Positions 10,528-24,600 of a stretch of 64,000 nucleotides of DNA are shown here, one piece after another (position 1 is the stretch's first letter; every line of letters starts with the position of its first letter). Both the position numbers and the translations under genes were made by a program. The notes beneath the pieces were generated by a model. It was not told the DNA's origin, searched no databases, and saw nothing but the letters and a program-made list of their open reading frames with translations. Source of the DNA: Magnolia sinica (taxonomy: Eukaryota > Streptophyta > Magnoliopsida > Magnoliales > Magnoliaceae); contig NC_080578.1 of the NCBI RefSeq assembly GCF_029962835.1, positions 101,907,759 to 101,971,758 on the forward strand. The letters run 5' to 3'.

Positions 10528-11025
10528 TAGGGGTGATATTCGGAACCGGAACCGGAACCGGACCGTTAAAATCTGTTCGGATCCGGATTGGCTCCACGGT
10601 TTTGGGCTTGTTATAATCCAGCCCAATTACATGTTTTGTTTTATAATCTAGGCCATGTCCATTTGTGTTGTGATCCATTTGATGAATGGTTTAGCCCAAT
10701 TACATGTTTTATTTTATAATCTAGGCCATGTCCATTTGTGTTGTGATCCATTTGATGAATGGTTTAGATATTGTATAAGGTGTGCAAAAATAAATTTATT
10801 GAAACAATCAAAGGGTGTATTGTAAACCATAAATCATGACTCAAATGTGAAACAATCAAAGGGTTCTTGGTTCGGTTCTACATACCCCTAAACCGAGAAC
10901 TGAACGGACATAATTGGTTCTTTAATTTTTGGAACCGTAACGCACTCTAGAACCAGATCAAATCAGACCGTTTGCTCAGTTCCAGTCCAGTTCTACAGTT
11001 CTACTGGTTCAAAGTGCACCCCTAG
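10528..11025. mobile_element. hAT-like non-autonomous element with 73-bp tandem repeat
   Basis: The ends are TAGGGGTG and CACCCCTA, flanked by a perfect 8-bp target duplication GCTCAAAT (10520-10527 and 11026-11033), as hAT transposons produce. Near both ends are runs of 'ggaaccggaaccgg'/'ccagttctacag' type. Inside, a 73-bp unit beginning cccaattacatgtttt is repeated directly at about 10622-10694 and 10695-10767 with one difference. There is no transposase ORF. Confidence 0.8.
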
Positions 11026-11415
11026 CTCAAATATATGTAATTGCCATATGGTCAAATTGTAAGTCATTTATTGCTGTATCTCTCATCTTATCCGTGGACC
11101 TATAAGAAAAGTAAATATTGGTCCTAGAAACGCAAGATGGGTGGCCCACACGGTGGATGGGTCAGATGTCATGGCCATGATCATGGGCTGCCTTGTAGGC
11201 GCGTGGACTATAAGATAACGTGGATGATAATGTACGAGATGTGGTGAGCCCATACATGTGCCACGCACGATGCAAGATCCAAACCGTCTAACCTATCAAG
11301 TAGACCCCTCCATCAAGATGGCTAGTCACAAAAATCGGGATTCATGCCATCTGTAGCAACCTTCAAGACACTTACATGCCATCCATTTCCCCGGATCATT
11401 TTTGGGCTACTCTGT

Positions 11416-11796
11416 TTACGTGGTAAAGCTGTGGGCCCCACCATCATGTATGTGTTATATCCACGACGTCCATGCATTTTTCCTGATCATTTAAGGGCAT
11501 GAGCCCATAAATAAGGCAAATAAACATCATGGTGGGTCTTAGGAAGGTTTCAATTGTGGGTGTCATTGTTCCCATTGCATTGCGGTGTGGCCCTCTTGAG
11601 CTTTGGATCTGCCTCATGTTTGGGCTTACGCTTTAAATGATCTGGCAAAATGAATGGATGGCGGACACCATGCTCTAAATGGATGGCTTTGGATCTACCT
11701 CATTTTTGGGCCCATGCTCTAAATGATCTGGCAAAATAGATTGATGGCGTGGATATAACACATCATGGTAGAGCCCATAGAACTTTGCCACGTCAA
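11416..11796. repeat. MITE of the palindromic GTGGGCCC family
   Basis: The left end reads ttacgtggtaaagctgtggg and the right end, reverse complemented, tgacgtggcaaagttctatg. Both continue to 'tgtgttatatccacg'. A phrase 'tttggatctacctcattttt' with its context is duplicated inside. Positions 11030-11415 and 11797-12637 hold related 'ggtgggcccac' sequence but no gene that I can support. Confidence 0.5.
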
Positions 11797-12637
11797 CACA
11801 ATACCTATCCGGTGATGTGTTCTACACCTCACAGTCTTGAGTCTTCATGATAGGCCCCAGCAAACAGGTGGTACAAAATATTGGTTAGAATTTTTATTTT
11901 ATTATTATTATTATTTTTTTGTATCAATGATCTTGACCATCCATTTTGTAGGCTGTTAGAATAGTTCGATCGCTGTTACTTTTGTATTCAACCAATTTCT
12001 ACATAAATGATATTGACCATCCATCTTATAGAGTTTAATCAGACGGTTAAATTAGTTCAATATGTGATTTTTCCAAGGAGGCCACAAAATGCATGCTGGG
12101 CCTAATGATGGACAGTCCGGATCAAATTGGACCATTCATAGTGCTCTGATGCAAGTAGGAGCATTACACTCCACCTATTCTCGTTGTATAAATTAGAGCT
12201 GAGGAACTCATTCCCAAAATTACAGCTGAACGTTAGCAAACCCTAATAATCAATGCACATCCATAAAATTCCAGTGGATGAACCACAACATCGATTAACT
12301 GACTTGATATAGTATATAGTTTGAATAGAAGTAGCAATAAGGTCCATAGCTTTGAATAGCAGTTTCAGGAAAGGACTCTGGTGGAGACTGAAACAGGTAT
12401 GCTTTCATCCTGACCTGTTCTCTTCTTGTCAGGCAACTCGGTTTCACAAAGTCGTGTCGGAGTACTTTCAACTATGACAAGGTTAACTACTACACTGTTT
12501 TTAACTGCCATTATATGGTTCTCTACCTTCCTACTCATTTTTCATAATGCTAAAAAACTGCTTTGATTAATGAACAGCAAGGAGCTCAGATAACATTTTT
12601 TTTCTTCACCTGTATAACATATCCATGTTCAGTGGCT

Positions 12638-12691
12638 CTAGTTTGCAGGGAGAATGTCAGCAGACATGTACGGCGACATGCATCCACGCAC
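12638..12691 (-). CDS. GRC3: GRC3 terminal coding exon
   Basis: A 54-bp exon encodes [17 protein letters not shown] and a TAG stop, preceded by the acceptor 'ccattatag'. It starts in phase 0, matching the end of exon 8 (CTTGCAG/gtaatt at 16921). The GC(M/R)SPY motif ends plant GRC3 proteins as I recall them. It is separated from exon 8 by a 4.2-kb intron filled by an L1 and a solo LTR. Confidence 0.85.
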   Translation of the reverse strand: MRGCMSPYMSADILPAN

Positions 12692-15600
12692 CTATAATGG
12701 TTTGATAGTTAGAATAAGGACTGAACATATATTGAACAATTTCAATCATAAAAGGAATGAAAAAGATGCAAAACCCAATCAAATTTTTATTGATTTTAAA
12801 ACATCAACTCATGAATATTGGAAAATCAAGATTAGTGAACATGATAGCAAAATAAGGTATAGTTCACATTTGGCTATTATATTGCAGTATGTTTTGATTT
12901 TTTACTTTTATAGTCGAATAAATTTGTAGTCTTGACAGTGGAGAGATTGTGAAGGATGCTACCCATAGAATTCATGTGGGTGGAAGAAATGGAAATGTAC
13001 CTCTGGAATTGTACCACTCAAACTGAAAGGGAAATCTTAATAGGACGGCTATAAGACCATCCTTTAGGAGATGATGAGAAATCTTTATATATGAGTTACT
13101 TTCTATAGGCTATAAAGTGCTCCTTTGTCTACATAAAAAATAAAATATAACTAATTAAGATTTATTTATTTTTTTAACTGCAACAAAATTTAGTAAAACA
13201 GGAGCTACCAAAGGAGATGATGAGAAATCATCTCAAGCATTACAAAACAAAGAGAACAAAGAAAGGGAACAGAGGAAAATGAAGATCAGTGACCTCCATA
13301 GACAAAGGCATTAAAAAGAGACCCTTCTAAATCTTTGGCTTACAAAAGGCCCATGTCACAACTAACCAGGAATTTCCCTCAGTGAATCAATCAAAATTTC
13401 CTTTGGATTTCAAAAATTCTGTAATTCCTTTGTTTCCATAAGCACCACACGACCACTAATGGGAGAAGATGCCAAATGATTGATCCTCTAGCTTTGAATG
13501 GACTTCTCCCAGCCCACTAACAGATTTGCAATGGAATCAGAAAAGATGCAAGATAATCCAAAATACAAAAGTAGCTCCATACTCACACTAACCACGGAGT
13601 AGTGAATGAAGAGATGATCTATCGATCCTCTAGCTGACTTACATGTTGTGAGGATTTCGGTTTTTCATTACAATCCAGGCAAACGTCTAAACTCTAGGCA
13701 GAGAGGAGTCCCATGCCACTGCTAGTGATATTAGGAACCTTCTCAAATCGACATAGAGCGAAGAAATGATCTGACTGACCTTTTGATGTTTTTTCCAGTT
13801 GCAAATTTTCTTATCCTCTGAAGACGTGTCAAAACAAACTCCTCATTAAGATCTCAATACAGAATCATGTTCCAAGCCACTTGCAAGCCAATGCAATCGT
13901 TGAGTTCTGAGACTTTTAGCTTCTTTATTAACAAAAAGCATGAAGAAGGATGAGAAGGTGTCAGCCAGAGGAACCTCAGTGACCCACATTTCTAACCAAA
14001 ATCTTTAGGAAATGGATTTCCATCTTAAGGTGAAGAGTCTGGTTTTACCCGGAATGGAGCTTGCCGAAGGAGCTCATTACTTTCCAATATCAGACCCGAA
14101 GCTTCTCGAAGGAATGCTCGGAAACCAGCCCCCTTCAAAAGACCCATTTTTAATATAAATCCACCTTCCCCCAGAGAGCATTTGATGAGGACATCACTTC
14201 ACGTACACCCTTACGTATGTATCAGAGAAGGCGGGCTATACCGATTTCCCTGTGGCTAGGTGAGTATATGTGATCATGCTGAAGACCTCATGTGTATGTG
14301 CGAGCATCTAGAAGACCCCACATTGGGAAAATACACATGGTCTACTTTATGGAGTGATCTAGACCGTTGGATCGGAGGGACGTGACGATCGGGTTGTTGG
14401 ATCACATGATCGGGCCATTGATCGTGGATTGTCCACACTATATTTCTTATATTTTATTAGCATTATAGGAATTAGTTTTGTTTATATTATGTTTGGACAT
14501 CATTATGAGTGTTTTAGTTGATTTTAGTTAGACTAAGGCTATTTTCGTCAAAATTTACAAAACATTGTGTTAATTGTAATTTTTCAACTTTCTTAAAGCT
14601 ATAAAAAGAGGGTGGGTGTGTGACCCTCTCCCTCATTAGGTTTTGTGATTTTTTATTTTTTATTTTTTAAAAAAAGAGAGAGAGAGAAAAGGTTATGCTT
14701 TCTTCTTCTTCTATCTTCATGCAATTTGAAGACATTTCCATGCGTTTTGGAAGGGAGATTGGTGTGAGGCTAATCTTCATCAACGACGGTGTAAGGTCTC
14801 CATCTATCCCCACACCACCATCTCTTTCCCCCTCCATCAAGGTATTGTCTTCAAGTTCTTCGATTCTCACAACCTAAGCTTTCGTCTTCTCCTAAACCCC
14901 TTTCTTCCATTCCCGAAACCCTAACCCTAAATCTAAAATCCCTAACTTTCCTACTTTCCCAAATTACCCAAACCCTAATTTTTACCCTAGGTTGTATTAG
15001 GTTTTCTACTTTGAAATAGACTATACCCTATGCTAATTGGATGTCCCCACATCCATTAGATCCTAGTTTCTTCTTATTTAATGATCTTGTGTGACGGTGT
15101 TGGTAACTTAGGCTAAGATTATGCATGATGTTCTTTTGGTTTTCATGAGATTTGTGATGATTATGGCAATGCTTGTGTTTTTTTGTTAATCGTCTTACTT
15201 CTACTACTTGATCTCACATGTTCTTTGGTTCATGCATCGGTCCTGCATCAGCATTTGGGCACAACAAGGCCCAATTCTTTTCTCTAATCTTTCCTAGCTC
15301 TAAACCTCCCTCAGAATCTTGAACATCTTCCCAATTCACAAGATGGAACTTGTACTATTCAACGTTTCATTCCCTACAGAAAATCTCTTTGCAATTTCTC
15401 AAAATTTTAGCAACCTTTATAGCCATCTTGAGAGAGGAAGTACACTGGAAGATTACCGAGGGCAAACTTAATCATAGTAATTCTCCCAAAAAACACCAAT
15501 ACAATTTTTTCCAATCTGACAGTCTTCTTCCAATGCTTTCAATTGTGGGGTCCAAGGAGCAGAATATTTGACACCAAAGGAAAGGCCAATATATTTCACT

Positions 15601-18600
15601 GGAATGGTGCTGAACCACATCCATACTACATGAGATAGAACATTAACATCATTAGCCTCGTATCCTGCCATGATGCTCCTTTTCCCATCCACCCTAAAAC
15701 TAGAAATCCCTTTGAAACACCTGACAATACCTTTGGCTTTGAGGTATCTAATCTGCTCAAGGGAGGCATCACATGGAATTAGCATGTCAATAGCAACTGA
15801 CGATGGGCTATCGAAAAATCAAGAGAGTGAATGTGAAAACCCTTTATCAAGCTAATATCCATCCCTGTCACCATAAGCATACCCAGACTTTCCACCAAAA
15901 CAGGAAAAAACATAGGGGGAAAAGGGATCACCATAAGCATACCCAGACTTTCCACCAAAACAGGGAAAAAAAGAGGGGAAAAGGGATCACCATGACCCCT
16001 GGAGCAAGCAAAGAAGCCAAAAGGAGAGTGGTTAATCAAAATTGAGAAGGATGCCAAAGATACACATCCCCTTATCCACCTGATCCACCTTTCTCCAAAA
16101 CCCATTTGCTGGAGGGAGTAAAAAGGAAACCCCAATCAATGTGATTTAAGGCCTTCTCCATGTCAATTCTGCATACAATGTCTGCTTCTCCCTTTTTTGT
16201 TTCTAGAAACAATACATTCATTAGCTACACAAATTCCACGCAACATCTGTCTGTCTTTAATCATCCCCCACCAGTTAGCATGGAATTCTTGAACTAGCAT
16301 CTGGACCGCAGATTGAACTACACGCAAGTAATGATCCTGCCAGTCCGGAGGAATAAGAAATCTATCAAATTTACGCACCATTGAGACTTGTTGTTTCTTA
16401 GACCACGAGTGCCAAGTGCCTAAAGGAGGGAAATCCAACAAATTGTTACTAGAAATGAGCATCAAGAATTTCTGCATTGGAAATGTAATCTTGCTTCGGC
16501 ATTGTAACACTATGTTGTCCAAAATGGCATGGTAATTTATAGTAGGAGTTTGGGTACCTAAATGCCAGCTTCCATACAGAGAAAAGGTTGAAAGAAAAAA
16601 TGGCTCTGTAGCTTAACAATGCCCATAGGACATGATGCGCATGATACAAAGGTCTTAACTAACCAAAAAGATATCCGAGTAAATAACAGTTAAGAAATAA
16701 CAAAAACAATTAGATCCAAAACAATTGAGGAAAAATCATGTATATTCTCTCAGGATACATACATATGTACGTACATTCATACATACATACATACATGCAA
16801 TAACCACAGATCAAATAAGCAACAATACTTTAGTTAGAAAGATGGAAGTGTCATCAAGGTTTATCAAAAAAAAAGATCATGAAACCACAGAAACAGAGAG
16901 TTGTTAGAGGGGAGAATTACCTGCAAGAGACAAGCGGGGATATCAATGAACCCTTGCAAAAGCATGTCTACATTTTCCAGATTGCAGCGTGGAACAGGTG
17001 TGATGACATAGAGTAGATCTTTTGAAATGTTTACACCCCTAACAAGACCTGATTGAAAAAGACATGGAGTAGAAGCAGCACATAAGATTCCGAAGTGACA
17101 CCATTCTTGACAAAGCAATCTCCGGCTTTATAGCGCATGACCAAACAATCTCAAAGATACATTCCAAAAAGATATTTAATTGAAATAATAGGATTAGTAC
17201 GGATACGAGAGTTGAATGATCTATTGGACACCAGAAATCTAGCAAAGCCTCTTTAATTGGTGCAGAGTTAATTGGAAAAACTAAGCAAAACAAACAAATG
17301 CACACTACATGGAATAATTGACTGAAATATAGGGAAGTTTCAAAATCAAAGTTTTCAGCACACTATTACTTTCAACAGCCCATGACTGGCAACTCTTTCA
17401 AACAGAATTGTCAGCTCATGAATTAGTTAAGAAAATCTTTCGGCTATTAAGTTATGGGCTAAGGCTGATTTCAGGTTCAGGGGTATCCCATTTCGCTATT
17501 CGATTCTAGTTGGGAGGATGTGCTGTTATGCAGTTTGATGCAATCAATTCCCAGGTTGTTCCTCCACTGATTCTGTCAAGCTCAATTTCGATGGGCGTTC
17601 CGTTGGGAACCCAGGGACTTTGGTTATAGGTGGCGTTGTGCATGGCTGTATGGTTTGATGCTTGCCGAGTTTTCACGTCTGCTAGGCATTCAGGATTCTA
17701 GACATGCAGAGGCAGCTGTTTTACTGCAGGCGGTCAAGACTGTTTGTTCCGCCAATCTTCTTCCGGCCATCATTGAAGGGAATTCAAGCAGCACCATCTC
17801 TTGCGCTGGGTCGGGTACGTTTCCTTGGAGATTAGCTGATTTGATAGAAGTCAGGGAACTTATTCGCTGGCAAGCCAATCTCTATTGCATGATAAAGTTT
17901 CCCACAAGCCATGAGGCTAACTCCATGGCGGATGACTTAGCCAACGGTGGTGTGGTGAGAACTCTGCTCTGTTCTTGACAGGAGGAGCCAGTGAAGCTAG
18001 TAACTTCAGTTTTGTTTCTCCAGGATGTTTGTACTTCCCTGCTCTTAGGCCAATTGGTCTTCTTGGTTTCATTTGTTCTTCTCTTTGAGTTCGATTCGTT
18101 TCTTCTTCTTTTTTTAAAAAAAATATTATTATTACTGAAATTCATTTTTACCGATCCAAAAAAAAAAAAAACAGAGAGAGAAAAGAAAAGAAAAGAAAAG
18201 AAAAGAAAAACAGAAACTGAACAATATGACGTTGTAGCTAAGAATGGAAGCAAAGTAATATGGTATCTTAGGAACCTTGGCTGATGAAAAAAGCTTCTCA
18301 AACAAGTAATGTGGCATCTTTGAATATTAGCATCAATAAAGAATATTAGCATTACCATTATATATATAATACAAAAGGAACAATAACATCATAACACAGC
18401 TTTGTGAGCCACATGGTTGTAAGTAACTTGACGATTTCACTACCAAAATGCATAGCTTCCAAAGAGAAATATGAATAATATGAAAGCTATCCAAGTACTG
18501 AAAATGTTTATATATGTGATAATAAAACCTACCAAGTCCAATACACCAAGGTGCACAAGATTCAGATTCTGTAGGCTTTCTAGAACTAACTGCCAGACCG

Positions 18601-21600
18601 ACAATTGTTGCATTCAAACTGTGAAAGATTTCACTGCTCGGAACCTAATGAAATGTTAAAAACACATTAGCACAACATGCAAGTACCAAACTGGTACACA
18701 TTTATAGACAAAAACATGAATGATTACTGCTTTATATTTTAGTCATATGTTTAATCAGAGAAGTTGTAGTGACATCTTATAATTTTTCCTGCAAGAAACC
18801 TAAACTAATTCTACCTTTGATAAAGGGTCCAAGAAATTCCTATGTTGCATTCATATCATGATTTCATCAAGTAATGAAGACAAAGGAATGCAAAAAAGAT
18901 GGATACAAAATCATAGATGTAAACAAAAGCCAATAAAACTACATATAGAAATTCTGTGATACCAGCACCGAACCTGGCAATGGAGATGCATAACTTTTGT
19001 CTTTGAGATAGGAACTTCATAAGGAGGATGAGAAGCCAAGGCATCAGCAAGCTCCTTGTTCGTTGTGATATTCATGTCACTTGGAAAACATTGCCTGAAG
19101 TAACCAATAATTCGAGCATCCCGTAGAAGGCGTCCATCCTTGCGTATCAACATCCTACAATGTAAACAAATTGAGAGAATATAAGGGGAAGAAACAATCA
19201 CTTTAGCACTCCGCAATTCAATCTTTCATAGGAAACAAGGAAATTATGTCACCGACACTAGGCATGTAACTATGAAACATCCATATAAATACAGCAATCA
19301 CCAAAGGGACAGCAATTACTCTGCATTTGCCAAGATCTAGGACATGGATGTGGATATATGCATCCCATCCATAACATTCTATTTGTATTATTTTAGTCAC
19401 ATCTGATTTTCTTTTAAACATTGAAAATATTATTAATAAAAGGCTGAAGCCACCATATACAACTATACAACACAGAACTACAAAAACTGCCAACAATCCG
19501 GGAAATGATCCGGAAAATTTACAGCCCTAGCCCATTCCATGCAGTTTTGCCCTTTTAAACACAATTGAGACTGATCCCTTTTGATCACCAAAGCACCGAT
19601 CATTCCTTTCTAAGCACAAAGCCCACAATCCAGCTAGCGAACTTAACCACCAAATTCTCCTTCTTGATCTTCCTGATCCCCTCCCCCATTCCATGCCAGG
19701 AAAAAAAATTGTCAATTGAACTCAGCATCACCCATAATACCCCAAAGAGTCAGAACTTCTCCCACACTTCTCTTGCGAAAGAGCAATGGATGAAGAGATG
19801 GTCCACCGTTTCCCCAGCATGAACGGGTCACTTTTGATATTAAACAACATAAAGCATTTTTTTTTTTCCGGTTTTCAGATTATGCTGAATAAAGTTACCA
19901 TTAATCAGCAGCAGCAACAGCAGCTAACCCTTACCCCAATTAGTTAGGGTCGGCTACATGAATCCTGCTCCACCATTCTATTCTATCAAGGGCCATAGGT
20001 TCAATTAGACCATAGGTCAAGAAATCTTTTCTCACTAACAACATCCATATCCTTTTGGGGCTTCCCCTTGCCCTTTCAAAGCCTTCGACTTGTACCAACT
20101 CACTCCTAACTGGTGCGGTTCTTGGCCTTTGTTGCACATGACCAAACCATCTAAGTATACTTTCCCTCATCTTATTACTTATTGGTGCTACTCCTATGTT
20201 CCTGTAAATGCATTCATTTCAAATTTTATCCTTCCTCGTCTTGCTACTCATCCATCTCAAAATCCTCATTTTAGCTACAAATCCTATAAACATGTTGTTC
20301 TTTAACTGCCTAACATCATGTCCCATAAAGCATGGCTGGTCTTATAGCTGTCCTATAAAATCTCCCTTTCGGTTTGAGTGGTATGCAGAGATCACTTAAA
20401 AACAAAGGTATTCAACAATGCTAATAGTGGTTGTAATAGCTAGCCTTATGGTTGTTACAACTAGTGTTTTAAATATTGACGATATTGGCCAATATATCCC
20501 ACGGTATATCTTGTATCCCACCTATGTGATACGAAACTCGCAAGTCGTGCGATATATCTCACATGTTCGATCCGGTGAGTAGTTTCAATTTTCGATTTAT
20601 TTATTCATTTATTTATTTATTTATTTTAATTCTGTGATCATGTTAAATCAGTGTCAAATTGTTACAAATCCATGGTTTTTCATGTTTTGCATGAAAAAAC
20701 ATGGATTGGGAGCTTCAATTTCGAGATTTGGAGGAGATGGGCCAAGTTGTGGAAAATTGAAAAAAATCAAAATTTCCCACTTTCTAGCAAATCGGTTGCA
20801 ATCCTTGTGTCCAAACATAAAATCAAACATGTATGTAACCTAATCTAGTGATTCTTCTTTCGCTTTTGAACGTATTACTTGTGTTTCCACACATCTTCTT
20901 ACATTTATAAATTATATGAATAAACTTTGAATATACTTGCATCAATTTAGTTAGACAACGCATACATTAGGATTTAGGACCCCATACAAAAAAAAAAACT
21001 TTTATCTGCACTTGTTTTTTTGTAATGTTTTAATTTATAAGTGTGTGTTGATGTCTTTTTTAAAAATCACGGAAGTTTCATTGAAAAAATCGACCAATTT
21101 CCCCATGTTTCCAACAACAGCGATACATTACGCAATACAACCGATATATCCCATTCGATAACCGATATGTAGAGTATACCAAAGGTGCGATACATAACGC
21201 GATACCGATGTTTCGAACACTGGTTACGACACAACCCATCATGGCTGTTACGACCCAACAATGATCAAAATGTTGTTGTTGTTGTTTTTTTTTTTTTCAG
21301 AAGAAGAAAATGTATCAGCCCCGTATTGGACCATTATTGGCTCATATCGGTCCATCACAGCCCCATAACAGCAGTTAAGGTTGTTAGGGCCATTATGGGC
21401 CAATTTTTATAGAATAGTTGTTACAAACCCCTACCGCATAATGCTGTTGACATTACATAACACAGCCGTTTTAAATACCATGCAGAAAAATCTAGAGTCA
21501 CATCTCCATTTCTTCCACCCATCTTGAATTCTAAGGGCAACATCCTTCTCAATCTCTCCACTCTCATGAATTATTGACCCAAGGTATCGAAAGTGATCAT

Positions 21601-24600
21601 TTTGGGAAACTTACTCGTTGCCGATCTTAACCAATTCCTCATTTTCATTCCCGTTGATACTAAAAATTGCACTTCATATACTCTTAGTCTGACTAATTTT
21701 AAATCCTTTAGATTCTAAGAGGTCATTTAGCACCCCTAAAAAATATTAGATTTTGGGAAGTTGGGATATGAGATCCAGGATGTGCAAAAGTGGGGTCATT
21801 TGGCATCCCCGAAAAACCTGGATTTCAATTCTAAGGTGGTTCAAAATCTAGGATTTTCAACCTTTCTCAAAACGAGGGGACTCCTAGCTTGCAAAATACA
21901 GGTTTTTAGTGTTTTCTCCAACTGCTATAACTACCATCTCTTCCATTCTTGAGGTGTTCACATACATTCATACTATTGAATCTTTTCATTTGCATTCAAA
22001 CCATGACGATGTGATGCTACAAAAATCAAGCCTATATAATAATTATGTGCATGTGCCACACAGTAGAAAATAAAAATAAAAATTGACAGTCATTCAAAAA
22101 GAAAAACCACAAAAACAAAAGGCCAACGCCTCCCAACACCTAGATGATAGGAAACCCACTCCCTGATCAGGAAAAAAAAAACTTTCTTAACAATGGAACA
22201 TATGACTCAATGTTGTTCCTAAAGTATCTGTTATTTCTTTCCAGCCAAATAGACCACAAAATAGTAAGCAGGGCCAACCATCACTTTAGACTGTCTTTGG
22301 ATCTAGGACCCCCTTCATGCCACGACAAGAATAACTCCTCCATAGATCTTGTCTAATGTAGGGGCATTTTCACACCGGGCTCGAGTAGGGTGGCTTATGG
22401 GATGCAAGGGCACACTCAAGGTGGGCGGCCCGTGTGAGGCGGGCCCCATCTGTGTGAGGCAGAACCCATGTGATGTGGGGTCCACAAGGGGGGTTCAGTC
22501 GAGAACCTAACCCATGAGATGTGGGGCCTGGGCTATAAGATAAATGGATTGATTCACCATGCTCTATCAGTTCGAGGTTTTAAAGCAAGTGGTTAGTTAT
22601 CTTGCATTAAAGTGGTATTAGAGCGGGAGGGCTCGTATTCGAAACTCCTCATCGGGGGTGATTAATGCAAGAGCATTTTCACACCGGGCTTGAGTAGGGT
22701 GACCTGTGGGATGCAGGGACACACTCAGGGTGGGCGGCCCATGTGAGGCAGAACCCATGTGATTGGGGCCCACGAGGGGGGTTTGGCTGAGAACCTAACA
22801 CACGAGATGTGGGGCATGGGCTATAAGATAAAGGGATTGATTCACCATGCTCTATCAGTTCGAGCTTTTAGAGCAAGTGGTTAGTTGTCCTGCATCATTG
22901 TCATAACCCACGACACGTTGAAACTGGAAGAATGCCATCCCAAACTCCCTTCGTAAGGGCAATGGACGAAGATATGATCCACTGATTCCTCATTCTTTAA
23001 GAAAAGGAGACGAACATTCGGGAGTATCATCGCCCTTTTGTGTAGATTGTTAATAGTTAGGATCTTATTTCTACCAGTGAATAATGCGAACGCAACAACC
23101 CTCGGAGAAGCCCCATACAACCAAACAAGGATAGTATGAAGGCACTTAACTTCGGAAGCAGAATCAGAGACTAACTCAAGGAATGATCAGATGGAAAACC
23201 TTCCCGACCTATCTCTCCTCCAGATCAACCCATCTTTTTCTACCAAATTGGGACAAATGCCATCCAAGCAAGCGAGAAGCCTTGCCAACTCCTCGACCAT
23301 CGCCCTTACATATTGATTGTTCTGTTTACCTATGTAGAAAGAAATCCATTTAGCTTATATATGATCCACTTTTGGAAGTTATTAAATGTTCATTTCTCTT
23401 TTTAAAGTAACCACTAATATTTATAGAATTTTACAGTAATATTCATCACATCAACCCTTTATCTTAAATAAATATATATGGAAGGAAACCATAAAATAAC
23501 AAACCTAATACAACAACATACAGGTGACATGTCCTATGTCCTATTTGTATCCTCGTTAACTATCATGGAACAATATTATATTATATTATGTCAAATGGTA
23601 AAGTAACCACATACAATTATCATGGTATCTTAGATGTGGAATCATCGATTATACTCAGCCCAAGAGCAAGAAGAACAAACATTGTATAATGAAAATTTGT
23701 AGGAAATCAAACTTTGGCTTTAACTAGGTTTGAAGACTGGTCACACTAGAAAACGGTGTAGTGGATAATTTTATTCATCAACCCCAAACAAATGATACAA
23801 ATAGCAGGGTTGCCATTTTAACTAACTAATGCAATGAAGTAAAGATTGTCCATGCCCCTTTTAGTATCGAGCTCGGCCACACTTTAACACTAAGATGTTT
23901 TGATAGAAAATAGACTTCGTCCTCGAGATCATTATTGTGGATACATAAAAGAGAATCATTCCCTAATCCCTATAAAGGATCGTGAAAACCTGTGAGGAAG
24001 AGTTCATGAATTGCCTTACATTCACCAATTATTGAATTGAATTCCAAGTTTGCGGACATACAAATCATATCACTTTTCATCAATACAACGATACCACCAC
24101 TTTAATGCTGATTATTAGCCTTCCACCCATGCTGATTCTTTATCAAGTGTTGTTGCATTCCTTGACAGCTAAATCCTAGGTAGGTGACACAGAACAAAAC
24201 TCAAGTGACTTCCATTTCAAGATAAACCTCACAACTTATTGCTTATCGAGGTGATTATTTATTCGAGTTATGGAAGGATGTTACCACAAAACTCAAGTGA
24301 CTTCATTTCAAGATAAACCTCACAACTCATCCCTTATAGAGGTGATTATTTATTTGAGTTATGGAAGGATGTTAGCTAAGACGCCACAGGCATCGAGTTA
24401 GTTTCAGACTTCATTAGAGATGAGAGCCCCATATGTGTTTCTTACTTTAAAACGAATTTCAATTTTTCCAATTATCAAAAGATTTGTATTGTACTTTTAA
24501 GTTTCTCCCAAATGTGACAGTGGTGAAGGATTGCCAGTCTGGAAGGAAGGTGACATTGAAAAGCCAAGTAAGCCCATTGCTCAAGAAATCCTCTAAAGAC

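Larger units (their letters stand above)
19921..21718 (-). mobile_element. RTE-type LINE 3' end, split by a nested hAT MITE pair
   Basis: The low-coordinate end shows the RTE 3' terminus, a CAG-rich run followed by 'ccccaattagttagggtcgg'. The ORF piece at 19940-20170 encodes [20 protein letters not shown], the typical C-terminal end of plant RTE reverse transcriptase. The element resumes at 21483-21718 after the insertion at 20403-21482. The frame is broken and the 5' part is missing. Confidence 0.8.

Noticed and set aside
12654-12929. Plus-strand frame of 91 codons
   Set aside because: Its start lies antisense to the GRC3 terminal exon and the rest is AT-rich intron; it has no protein-like features of its own.
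22354-22900. Repeated GC-rich blocks considered as a tandem or CRISPR-like array
   Set aside because: Two copies separated by a primer-binding-like site, with a 5-bp target duplication around the whole, fit a TRIM; there are no regular spacers.
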